Shown here one piece after another: positions 1 through 6,895 of a stretch of DNA of 8,535 nt. The translations under genes were made by a program, and so were the position numbers. The first letter of the stretch is position 1, and every line of letters begins with the position of its first letter. This stretch comes from RH-AL1 sp964247745 (GTDB lineage Bacteria > Pseudomonadota > Alphaproteobacteria > Rhizobiales > Beijerinckiaceae), in the NCBI GenBank assembly GCA_964247745.1, contig CAXTVT010000113.1, positions 1 through 8,535 on the forward strand. Reading direction: 5' to 3'. Below the pieces are notes generated by a model. That model was not told where the DNA came from. It saw only the letters and a list, made by a program, of their open reading frames with translations, and ran no database searches.

Positions 1-246
1 TTCGTCGCCATCTCGATGACGTCGGGCGGCGGCGCCTGGGACAACGCCAAGAAGAGCTTCGAGGACGGCTTCATCGACAAGGACGGCGTACGCCACCTCA
101 AGGGCGGCGACGCCCACAAGGCTTCCGTCACCGGCGACACCGTCGGCGACCCCTACAAGGACACCGCCGGCCCCGCCGTGAACCCGGCCATCAAGATCAC
201 CAACATCGTCGCCCTGCTGCTGCTGGCGATCCTGGCGCATTTCTGA
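1..246 (+). CDS. hppA: Membrane-bound proton-translocating pyrophosphatase, C-terminal end (partial)
   Basis: This is the last 81 residues of a vacuolar-type H+-translocating inorganic pyrophosphatase; the start lies before the window. The family hydrolyses pyrophosphate in the cytoplasm and uses the energy to pump protons across the inner membrane. The visible segment carries the family's C-terminal signature: SGGGAWDNAKK, then DAHKASVTGDTVGDPYKDTAGPAVNP, here split into DAHKASVTGD and TVGDPYKDTAGPAVNP, which supplies Asp/Lys residues of the active-site region. It ends in a final hydrophobic helix (NIVALLLLAILAHF) and a TGA stop. The reading frame is open from base 1. The residue that separates K+-dependent from K+-independent pumps lies upstream, so the subtype cannot be read here. 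The gene converges on the YafY-type regulator, with a 270-bp gap. Identification is very secure. Confidence 0.95.
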   Translation, partial: FVAISMTSGGGAWDNAKKSFEDGFIDKDGVRHLKGGDAHKASVTGDTVGDPYKDTAGPAVNPAIKITNIVALLLLAILAHF

Positions 247-252
247 ACCAGC

Positions 253-283
253 GGGCGCCGTCTTGCTCGGCGCTCCGTTCTTG
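253..283 (+). terminator. Probable hppA transcription terminator hairpin
   Basis: Seven bases after the hppA stop, gggcgccg (253-260) can pair with cggcgctc (268-275) as an 8-bp stem with one G-U pair and a 7-base loop. It is followed by a partly T-rich stretch (cgttcttg). Position and stem strength fit an intrinsic terminator, but the T tract is poor. A second small perfect hairpin (ccggaa/ttccgg, 298-312) follows it. Confidence 0.4.
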
Positions 284-378
284 CGTAGGTATATTAACCG
301 GAATCTTTCCGGGTCTGAGGCTTGACGTTGGAAGCCCGTCATGGCGCAAGGTATGCCCTGACATTCGGCCCTGCCAAA

Positions 379-457
379 GTCGCGGTACCGCGACATTCGA
401 CCGGGCCCATGTCGCGGTACCGCGACATGGAAGCCTGCCATCGCCGCGTACCGCGAC
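379..457. repeat. Three phased palindromes (gtcgcggtaccgcgac family)
   Basis: A perfect 16-bp palindrome, gtcgcggtaccgcgac, occurs at 379-394 and again at 411-426. In the second copy the symmetry extends outward to a perfect 24-bp palindrome at 407-430. A third, degenerate copy at 442-457 keeps the right half (taccgcgac) but has a changed left half. The centres are at 386/387, 418/419 and 449/450, so spacings are 32 and 31 bp, close to three helical turns. The array sits between two convergent genes (hppA + and the regulator -), which suits a REP-like element or a structure protecting transcript ends. The regular phasing would also suit a dimeric protein binding one face of the DNA. I cannot tell these apart from this window. 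Confidence 0.8.
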
Positions 458-475
458 AATGCATGAAAGCGCGTC

Positions 476-494
476 GGCGATCGGCGACATCGCC
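476..494 (-). terminator. Candidate terminator hairpin of the YafY-type gene
   Basis: ggcgat (476-481) and atcgcc (489-494) form a perfect 6-bp stem with a 7-base loop. It lies about 20 bases beyond the regulator's stop codon on the - strand. There is no good T run after it, so the assignment rests on position and pairing only. Confidence 0.25.
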
Positions 495-516
495 CGGCCA
501 AGCCGCTCTATCCCGC

Positions 517-1221
517 TTAAATTCGGCCTGCTTCCACATCCGCCTTCAGCAATTCGCCGAGGTAGTCGCGCAGCAGCGTGGCCCGTCGCGGGCGGAAGCT
601 GCCGCCGGCTTTTGTCGCGGCGCGGATGCGGTCCACGCGGAACATGCGGAAGGCGTCGCGCAATCTACACCACGCCAGCACGACCAGCCGCTGCTCCGCG
701 TAGACGATGGCGAGCGGCAGGATGGTGCGGTGGCTCGAGAGGCCGCGCTCATCCGTGTAGTGGATGGCGAGGTCCTCCTCCCGCCAGCATGCCTGCCGGA
801 TCAGGGTCAGATCCGGTGCGGCCGCATAGCGGGCCTGCGGTCGGTAGACTTTCGACACCGCATGGAACAACGCCTGCTCGCTCTCATCGGGCAAGGTCGC
901 CGCTACCTTGGCCAGCACCGAGGCCGCTGCGGCGGCGAGGGCCGGATCGCCCATGCCGCGCACCTCCGCCATCCCGAGCGCCAAAGCCTCGATCTCGAGC
1001 CGATCCAGGGTTTGCGGTGGCAGCGCATGATCCTCGATCAGGCGGTAGCCGTAGCCGCGCTCGCCCTCGATCCGCGCGCCGGATGCCCGCAGGCACTCGA
1101 TGTCCCGGTACAGGGAGCGCTGCGACACGCCGGTCTCCGCCGCCAGCCTGGCGGCGGTGAGAGGCGGCGCCATCACGCGCATCGCCTGGAGCAGGCGGAA
1201 GAGCCGGTCGGTTCGCGCCAT
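517..1221 (-). CDS. YafY-family HTH / WYL-type transcriptional regulator
   Basis: This 234-residue protein has the normal length and layout of YafY-type regulators. Residues 1-60 form a winged helix-turn-helix (RTDRLFRLLQAMR, then LAAETGVSQRSLYRDIECLRA), ending in the wing GERGYGYRL. A helical middle follows, and a WYL-like ligand-binding domain spans about 137-200, ending in the typical FRMFRVDRI. The WYL tripeptide itself is not kept: the aligned stretch reads RLVVLAWCRLR. From what I recall, many alphaproteobacterial members lack it too. The ATG at 1221 fits the conserved MxRTDRLF-type start, although no strong Shine-Dalgarno sequence precedes it. The gene is divergent from the VOC-fold gene across 88 bp, an arrangement commonly seen for YafY and PhnB-like proteins, so local control of that gene is the likeliest role. 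The inducing ligand is unknown. Confidence 0.88.
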   Translation of the reverse strand: MARTDRLFRLLQAMRVMAPPLTAARLAAETGVSQRSLYRDIECLRASGARIEGERGYGYRLIEDHALPPQTLDRLEIEALALGMAEVRGMGDPALAAAAASVLAKVAATLPDESEQALFHAVSKVYRPQARYAAAPDLTLIRQACWREEDLAIHYTDERGLSSHRTILPLAIVYAEQRLVVLAWCRLRDAFRMFRVDRIRAATKAGGSFRPRRATLLRDYLGELLKADVEAGRI

Positions 1222-1226
1222 CGCTG

Positions 1227-1243
1227 CTGCCGGATTCTGTCAG
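1227..1243. promoter_or_regulatory. Candidate operator between regulator and VOC gene
   Basis: ctgccgg-att-ctgtcag is an imperfect inverted repeat: five of seven positions pair, and one more is a G-T. It lies in the 88-bp divergent gap, immediately upstream of the regulator's start. A dimeric winged-helix repressor could bind here and control both genes. This is inference from symmetry and position; no promoter hexamers are convincing in the gap. Confidence 0.25.
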
Positions 1244-1309
1244 GAGAGGTGAGTTACACCGTCGGCATGGGGCCGGACAAGCGCGCCCCTCAGGGCAACG
1301 GAGATCGCC

Positions 1310-1747
1310 ATGACCGTCCAGACGACGACGCACCTCAACTTCCGCGGAAAGGCCCGCGAGGCGCTCGGGTTCTACGTGTCCGTGTTCGGCGGTGAGCAGA
1401 CGATCGTCACCTATGGGGATCTTGGGGCTGCTCAGGACCCGGGGCAAGCCGCTCAGGTGATCTGGGGCCAGGTGATATCGCCGGACGGTTTTCGCGTCAT
1501 GGCCTTCGACGTCCAGCCGGCTAAGCCCTGGCAGCCCGGCGAGAACGCGTTCTACGTTTCGGTGCGCGGCGACTCGGCGGAGCAGATCACGGCTTTTTGG
1601 GACAAGCTCGGTGAAGACGGGTCTGTCCTGCAGCCGCTCGGCCCCTCGGCGTGGTCGCCGCTCTACGGCATGCTGAAGGATCGCTTCGGCATCACCTGGA
1701 TCCTCGATGTCGCCGTCGACCGCGACGCTGCCGACGCCCCGGCGTGA
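1310..1747 (+). CDS. PhnB-like VOC (glyoxalase/bleomycin-resistance fold) protein
   Basis: A 145-residue protein of the vicinal-oxygen-chelate superfamily, PhnB-like subgroup (often annotated as 3-demethylubiquinone-9 3-methyltransferase-like). Diagnostic features are the opening TTHLNFRGKAREALGFYVSVFGG, seen in parts as THLNFRGKAREAL and FYVSVFGG, the central YVSVRGDSAEQITAFWDKL helix region, and the closing WSPLYGMLKDRFGITWILDV. These proteins adopt paired beta-alpha-beta-beta-beta modules. The chemical role of this subgroup is not established, and the annotated methyltransferase activity should not be assumed. The start is well supported: ggag at 1299-1302 lies 7 bases before the ATG. The gene is divergent from the YafY-type regulator and probably controlled by it. 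It converges on the acyltransferase gene, with only 10 bp between the two stop codons. Confidence 0.9.
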   Translation: MTVQTTTHLNFRGKAREALGFYVSVFGGEQTIVTYGDLGAAQDPGQAAQVIWGQVISPDGFRVMAFDVQPAKPWQPGENAFYVSVRGDSAEQITAFWDKLGEDGSVLQPLGPSAWSPLYGMLKDRFGITWILDVAVDRDAADAPA

Positions 1748-1765
1748 CGGACGGCTTTCACCGGG
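1738..1765. terminator. Weak bidirectional hairpin over two convergent stops
   Basis: cccgg (1738-1742) pairs with ccggg (1761-1765), and tga (1745-1747) pairs with tca (1758-1760), leaving a 2-base bulge and a 10-base loop. The structure spans both stop codons of the convergent VOC and acyltransferase genes, whose gap of 10 bp leaves no room for separate terminators. No T tracts are present, so this is only a candidate. Confidence 0.2.
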
Positions 1766-3380
1766 CCGGCGCGGCGTTCTTGGCTGGGAGGCTTCCGGTG
1801 AGGGTGCGGGCGCGACACCAGAGGTCGTGGAGCCCGGCGAAGCCGAGGCGGCCCTCCAACAGCGTCTTGAACCGCCGCGGCTCGCGGGATTGCGCCGCCT
1901 CGGCGAGCGTCGACATGGCGTCGGTCAAAGCCGCTCCGAGGCGAGCCGTCGTCGCGGCCTTGGTCGACCCCGCGAATGCGCCGGCGCGGATCGGTTCACC
2001 GAAGCGCAGCAGCAGGTTGGGACGGCGCTCGTTCCAGAAGGCGTAGTCGATCGCAAGGGGCACGAAGGTCGCCTCGGGGATGCGCCGGGCGAGATGCGCC
2101 AGCCCCGGCATGGGGCGGATCGGGCGTTCCCGCACGTCCCGGAAGCGTCCCTCGGCAACGACGTAGAGGAGGGCGTCGGGCGCCTCGAGCACGCGTTCGG
2201 CGGTGACCAGAAAGGCCGACGCCCCGGCGAACGAGCCGGGCCGCGTCGGAAAGGCCCCGAGACGCGAGAGGAGGCGATAGCGCGCGAGGTTGGCTGAATC
2301 CATCGCGGCGAAGGCGCGCCGCTCGGAGAACGCCGTGGCGGCGAGCCAGGCGAACAGTTCGGCATCCCACCATGAGGGATGGTTGGTGAAGACGACGAGC
2401 GGCCCACGGACGGCTGGGATCGTACCGAGCAGGCGAACCGCCTGGAACGAGGATGCCAGGTCGCGTGCGAAGATCGCGGCGAACCATCGGACCAGCCAGC
2501 GTGACCGGCGAGCGATCACGCGCGCCGCCACGCGCTCGGCCTCGCGATCCGATGTCCGGTTGACGCGGCTCGGCTGTCGCCGTCCACGCCAGCAGGCGGG
2601 CCGGGCGGCGAGCATATCGCTTTGGCCGTCCGCGTCGCCGGCGAATGCCGAGAGTGTCTCGACGGGCAACAGGGCCGATTGGCGTTCAGGCCCGGGCTTG
2701 CGACTGCGCGGCGGCTCGATCGCGCAGCCGACATCGCCCTCGGGCAATCCGTCGGCGACGGTCTCGGGGTCCAGCAGCTTGCTCGTCCACTCCGACAGAC
2801 GGCGAAGCACTGGTGGCGCGGCGCGAGCACGCGCGTCGCGATCCTCGTCGCCCCTGACGTTCGAAACGGGAATGACAAAGGCCGGCGGTGCCAGGCGCCC
2901 CTCCAGCCGGCCGTGACGGAGATAATGCAGCAGCGGGTTCATCCCGGACGCCTTCACGTCGGGATACAGCATGCAATAAAGCCAGGAGCTGAACGCCGGG
3001 CTGGGATCGCGCCCCTCCATCGCGCCGTGCTCGAGGTAGTGATCCAACGGGTTGACGAGGAAGCCGCGAATGTCCCGATTGTGTGTCAGATACCAGGCCG
3101 TGTCGAAGTATTCGTTCGGATTATAGCCGATCAGGCGGCCCGTGTAGAGGTAGTGTCGGTAGAGATCGGCGTCGTCAAAGGCCGACAACGAATATCGAGC
3201 GGCGTAGAAAGCGGAATCGAACAGAGGATTGCGATCGCTGTGCATGCGGGGCGTCGGAAGCCTCGCATTGCCGATGTCGGTCGATGTCGATCTTCTCAAT
3301 GGCATCGGCGGCCCAATCGCAAATCGTCGGCGGCCGCGCTCCGCCCGCAGGCAGATAAGCGGCCGGTCAAACCATTTCAC
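1758..3380 (-). CDS. Fusion of polysaccharide-gene-type repeats with a PlsC-like lysophospholipid acyltransferase
   Basis: Taken from the GTG at 3380 the protein has 540 residues. Residues 51-168 hold three copies of a roughly 39-residue repeat; the second and third read like FDTAWYL...NPLDHYLEHGAMEGRDPSP and LYPDV...NPLLHYLRHGRLEGR. Such repeats are typical of glycosyltransferase and polysaccharide-export proteins in alphaproteobacteria. A charged, probably disordered linker (169-290) follows. The acyltransferase domain spans about 292-497, with the catalytic HX4D motif as NHPSWWD (H334, D339), the acceptor-site motif as VAEGRFRD (E410, G411), and a hydrophobic VPLAIDYAFWNERRP block. The family moves acyl chains from acyl-ACP/CoA to lysophospholipids or other membrane acceptors; the acceptor here is unknown. 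There is no signal peptide or clear membrane helix. The start is uncertain: GTG 3380 has a good ribosome site, while ATG 3305, ATG 3245 and TTG 3494 are alternatives, the last overlapping a likely promoter. Confidence 0.85.
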   Translation of the reverse strand: MKWFDRPLICLRAERGRRRFAIGPPMPLRRSTSTDIGNARLPTPRMHSDRNPLFDSAFYAARYSLSAFDDADLYRHYLYTGRLIGYNPNEYFDTAWYLTHNRDIRGFLVNPLDHYLEHGAMEGRDPSPAFSSWLYCMLYPDVKASGMNPLLHYLRHGRLEGRLAPPAFVIPVSNVRGDEDRDARARAAPPVLRRLSEWTSKLLDPETVADGLPEGDVGCAIEPPRSRKPGPERQSALLPVETLSAFAGDADGQSDMLAARPACWRGRRQPSRVNRTSDREAERVAARVIARRSRWLVRWFAAIFARDLASSFQAVRLLGTIPAVRGPLVVFTNHPSWWDAELFAWLAATAFSERRAFAAMDSANLARYRLLSRLGAFPTRPGSFAGASAFLVTAERVLEAPDALLYVVAEGRFRDVRERPIRPMPGLAHLARRIPEATFVPLAIDYAFWNERRPNLLLRFGEPIRAGAFAGSTKAATTARLGAALTDAMSTLAEAAQSREPRRFKTLLEGRLGFAGLHDLWCRARTLTGSLPAKNAAPAR

Positions 3381-3385
3381 ACCGG

Positions 3386-3390
3386 CTCCC
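3386..3390 (-). promoter_or_regulatory. Ribosome binding site favouring the GTG 3380 start
   Basis: Read on the - strand, GGGAG lies 5 bases before the GTG at 3380-3378. None of the other in-frame starts (TTG 3494, ATG 3305, ATG 3245) has a comparable sequence at proper spacing, which is why I placed the acyltransferase start here. Confidence 0.45.
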
Positions 3391-3472
3391 GCATTTCTCG
3401 CAAACCGAAGAAGCAGGATGGACTTAGGCGTATCGCAAAATCCGCTGAGTCTCGTAAATCGACGACTGTGTT

Positions 3473-3501
3473 TTGATATTGCTCCGTTGACCAATGCGCA
3501 A
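3473..3501 (-). promoter_or_regulatory. Candidate promoter of the acyltransferase fusion gene
   Basis: On the - strand, TTGCGC (3501-3496) and TATCAA (3478-3473) are separated by 17 bases, a sigma-70-like arrangement in a markedly AT-rich stretch (26 of 60 bases G/C in 3421-3480 by hand count). Transcription would begin near 3466 and leave a leader of about 85 bases before GTG 3380. It would rule out translation from TTG 3494. Confidence 0.3.
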
Positions 3502-3519
3502 TGGAAAACGGCCTATAAA
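3487..3519 (+). promoter_or_regulatory. Candidate purB-direction promoter
   Basis: TTGACC (3487-3492) is followed by tataaa (3514-3519) in the same AT-rich valley. The gap of about 20-21 bases is longer than ideal, so the assignment is weak. A perfect small inverted repeat, tgacg-ttg-cgtca (3529-3541), lies just downstream, where an operator could sit. If used for purB, the leader would be about 460 bases. Confidence 0.22.
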
Positions 3520-3980
3520 CAGTATAGATGACGTTGCGTCAGCACACATCCTTTCCGGTTGGCCGATGGACCATGATCTCGCCGGATGCTGATCCCGCGA
3601 CGTCAGACCGCTTTCAGCCTGGCGCCCGCGCTTGGTGCCGCCCGAGCCTCCGCATCGGCAAGCCTCAGCCGACGTTCCCGGTCGACGAAAAGGCCGACCG
3701 GCCTGGCGGTTGGCTCGTCGCTAGCGCGCGTCCCGGCGACGTGCCGCCCGTGCCCGGCGGCCGGCGATCGTCGTGCTGGTGTCTTGCGGTTCCGACGGGG
3801 ATCTGTGGCGACACGATCGGCGTGGCGTTGCTTGTGCTCGGTTTGGTCTATGCCCGCGAGCCTTCGAGCCCGCGGATGGTGCCGGCGACCGGTCGAGCTG
3901 CCGCCCTTCATCCGATCCGACCGACCCGGGCCCTATCGACTGGACCGAGCGAAACGGCTGGGCCAAAAGCCTGTCTCGCC
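3502..3980. other. Long gap upstream of purB with no recognisable gene
   Basis: Nearly 500 bases between the divergent promoters and purB carry no protein I recognise. purB's own frame stays open back to 3528, and a second + strand frame from 3586 ends at 3996, so that its TGA overlaps the purB ATG. Both translate to Arg/Ser/Pro-rich sequence and show less biased third codon positions than purB. The only protein-like stretch is a hydrophobic one in purB's frame, GDTIGVALLVLGLVYA (about 3810-3857), which could be a remnant of a decayed membrane-protein gene. I see no tRNA, riboswitch or strong repeat here. Confidence 0.4.
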
Positions 3981-3985
3981 GAGAG
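3981..3985 (+). promoter_or_regulatory. Ribosome binding site of purB
   Basis: gagag lies 7 bases before the ATG at 3993. Together with the conserved MIPRYSRP N-terminus it fixes the purB start and rejects the open upstream extension to 3528. Confidence 0.6.
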
Positions 3986-3992
3986 AACCCTC

Positions 3993-5300
<1,308 letters not shown>

Positions 5301-5318
5301 CCGAGCGTGGTCCGAGCC

Positions 5319-5346
5319 GGCGCTTCGCGCCTCCTCGCGACGAGGA
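5319..5346 (+). terminator. Tandem hairpins after purB
   Basis: Two perfect small hairpins follow the purB stop by 18 bases: ggcgc-ttc-gcgcc (5319-5331) and tcctcg-cga-cgagga (5332-5346). They abut without a T tract. Their place in a convergent gap suits transcript termination or 3'-end protection, though they may also be part of the neighbouring repeat element. Confidence 0.35.
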
Positions 5347-5364
5347 CGTGGAGCACTTCGATGA

Positions 5365-5403
5365 CCTCATGGTGAGGAGCGCCGCAGGCGCGTCCCGAAC
5401 CCA
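5365..5403. repeat. Degraded copy of a Hyphomicrobiales intergenic palindromic repeat
   Basis: The stretch beginning cctcatggtgaggagcgccg and continuing through caggcgcgtcccgaaccca resembles an abundant palindromic element I recall from rhizobial-type genomes. There the outer arms pair as cctcatggt...accatgagg around a central hairpin. Here the central stem gcgcc-gca-ggcgc (5379-5391) is intact, but the right outer arm is mutated or missing. It lies in the 112-bp convergent gap between purB and the MFS gene. The link to a known family rests on memory, not a search. Confidence 0.5.
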
Positions 5404-5412
5404 CGCACCAGC

Positions 5413-6759
5413 CTATCCCGAGATCGCCTCCAGCGTCCGCCCGCGGGTCTCGACGCCCATCGCCATCACCAGCACGGCGGCGAGCGCGAAGCTGCCGGCA
5501 CCGAGCGCGAAGACGGCGGGCTGGCCGATCCGCGTCACGAGTGTGCCGACGATGATGGGGCCGGCGATGGCGCCGACGCGCCCGCAGGCCGAGGCGAAAC
5601 CGGCGCCGGTGGCGCGAGCGCGGGTGGGATAGAGCTCCGGCGTGTAGGCGTAGAGGCAGCTCCACATGCCGAACAGGAAGAATTGCATGACGAAGCCGGC
5701 GACGAACAGCGCAGTCGGCGCGCTCATCGCGCCGTAGACGTAGGCCGCGACCGCGCTTGCGAGGAGGAACAGGGCGGTGGTCGGCTTGCGGCCGACGGCC
5801 TCCAGGCACCAGGCGGCGGCGGCGAAGCCGGGGATGCCGCCGATCGTGATCAGCGTGACGAACCCGACCGATTTCACGATGGTGAAGCCCTTGGCCTGCA
5901 GCAGCAGCGCCAGCCAGGACGACAGCCCGAAATAGCCGAGCAGCGCGAAGAACCAAAGGCCGGCGGCCATCACCGTTCGCCGTCGATAGGCTGGCGCGAA
6001 CACGGTTTTCCAAGGACTTGCGGCATCGAGCTCGTGCGCGATGGAAGCCGGCTCGGGCAGCGCGCATCCGGTGCGCCGCTCCACCTCCGCCTCCAGCCGG
6101 GCCACGATCGCTTCGGCTTCCGCTTCGCGCCCGCGCCCGGCGAGCCAACGCGGCGATTCGGGCACCGCGCGGCGCACCCAGAACACCACGATCGCCAGGC
6201 CGCCGACCGCGGCGAAGACCCAACGCCAGCCGAGCTGCGGCAGCAGGAAGAACGAGATCGCGCCCGACAGCACGAAGCCGACGGCCCAGAAGCCTTCCAT
6301 GATCGCGATGTAGCGGCCGCGTACCTGCGCCGGCAGGTATTCGGAGACCAGCGCCTGGGCCACCGGCGCCTCGCCGCCGACACCGGCGCCGATGAGGAAG
6401 CGGCACACCATCAGCGACGCCGTGCTCCACGAAAGCGCGGCGGCGAAGCTGGCGAGGCCCCACAGGATCATGGTCCATTGGAACACGGCGCGGCGCCCAT
6501 AGAGATCGCTCGCGGTGCCGGCGACGAGGTTGCCGACGAGCTGGCCGGCGAAGGTCATCGCGGCCAGCGTGCCGATCTCGAGCGGAGTCAGGTGGAACTG
6601 CGCGGTGATCGACCCGAGCAGGAAGGTCAGAAGCGCGACGTCGATCTGATCGACCAGCCAAGCCGAGGCGATGACCGCGAAGAGCCGGCGCTGGATGCCG
6701 GTCATCGGCAGCCGCTCGAGACGGCCGATGATGTTGTGGAACGCCTTCGCTGCCGTCAC
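5413..6759 (-). CDS. MFS transporter, sugar-porter/metabolite:H+ symporter type
   Basis: A 448-residue inner-membrane protein with twelve predicted membrane helices (about 26-48, 61-83, 92-112, 114-140, 152-173, 176-195, 262-287, 295-316, 328-345, 348-370, 385-410, 413-433) and a cytoplasmic loop between helices 6 and 7. Family marks are SDLYGRR (84-90) in loop 2-3, RFLIGAGVGGE (120-130) in helix 4, PESPRWL (200-206) after helix 6, PELYPTRARATG (374-385), and VETRGRTLE (437-445) near the C-terminus. Two acidic residues in helix 1 (D37, D40) may serve proton coupling. The overall pattern resembles carriers for organic acids, niacin-like compounds or sugars; the substrate cannot be read. The start is GTG 6759: an in-frame TGA lies 21 bases upstream, and the RLERLPMTG segment just inside is conserved in the family. 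No strong ribosome site is visible. It is the last gene after the amidohydrolase-like one. Confidence 0.92.
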   Translation of the reverse strand: MTAAKAFHNIIGRLERLPMTGIQRRLFAVIASAWLVDQIDVALLTFLLGSITAQFHLTPLEIGTLAAMTFAGQLVGNLVAGTASDLYGRRAVFQWTMILWGLASFAAALSWSTASLMVCRFLIGAGVGGEAPVAQALVSEYLPAQVRGRYIAIMEGFWAVGFVLSGAISFFLLPQLGWRWVFAAVGGLAIVVFWVRRAVPESPRWLAGRGREAEAEAIVARLEAEVERRTGCALPEPASIAHELDAASPWKTVFAPAYRRRTVMAAGLWFFALLGYFGLSSWLALLLQAKGFTIVKSVGFVTLITIGGIPGFAAAAWCLEAVGRKPTTALFLLASAVAAYVYGAMSAPTALFVAGFVMQFFLFGMWSCLYAYTPELYPTRARATGAGFASACGRVGAIAGPIIVGTLVTRIGQPAVFALGAGSFALAAVLVMAMGVETRGRTLEAISG

Positions 6760-6776
6760 TGCGCCAAGGCCGGTCT

Positions 6777-6887
6777 GTCATTCCGGGGCTCGCGCAGCGA
6801 GAACCCGGAACCTATTGGGCTCTCCGGTGAGCGGTCAGCCGGAAGACGCAATGGGTTCCGGGTTCGGCTACGCCGCCCCGGAATGAC
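6777..6887. repeat. 111-bp palindromic intergenic element
   Basis: The left arm (6777-6816) begins gtcattccggggc and contains gaacccggaacc. The right arm (6850-6887) is its near-perfect inverse complement, with ggttccgggttc and ending gccccggaatgac. The arms differ mainly in a short inner segment (tcgcgcagcgag versus ggcgtagccg in the same sense). The 33-base centre has a smaller stem (tccgg/ccgga). Elements with gtcattccgggg ends are, from memory, scattered in many copies through Hyphomicrobiales genomes and resemble non-autonomous MITE-like repeats. I see no clear target duplication. It fills most of the gap between the amidohydrolase-like and MFS genes and ends 17 bases before the MFS start, so its folded RNA could affect termination or MFS translation. 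Confidence 0.85.
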
Positions 6888-6895
6888 GACGGGCT

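Noticed and set aside
379..457. CRISPR array
   Set aside because: The repeats are only 16 bp and perfectly symmetric, the spacers are 16 bp, and only two copies are intact; no cas genes are present.
322..1395. Long + strand open frame of 357 codons opposite the regulator
   Set aside because: It runs antisense through the well-supported YafY-type gene and into the start of the VOC gene, is Arg/His/Gln-rich and shows no family motif; it is a frame shadow of high-GC DNA.
3381..3494. Acyltransferase start at TTG 3494
   Set aside because: It lacks a ribosome site and overlaps the candidate -35 region; the extra residues look non-coding, so GTG 3380 was preferred.
3528..3992. N-terminal extension of purB by 155 residues
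   Set aside because: Homologous PurB proteins start at MIPRYSRP, a ribosome site sits 7 bases before ATG 3993, and the extension has no recognisable sequence.
6777..6887. Insertion sequence with transposase
   Set aside because: The element has IS-like inverted arms but is only 111 bp, has no coding capacity and shows no clear target duplication.
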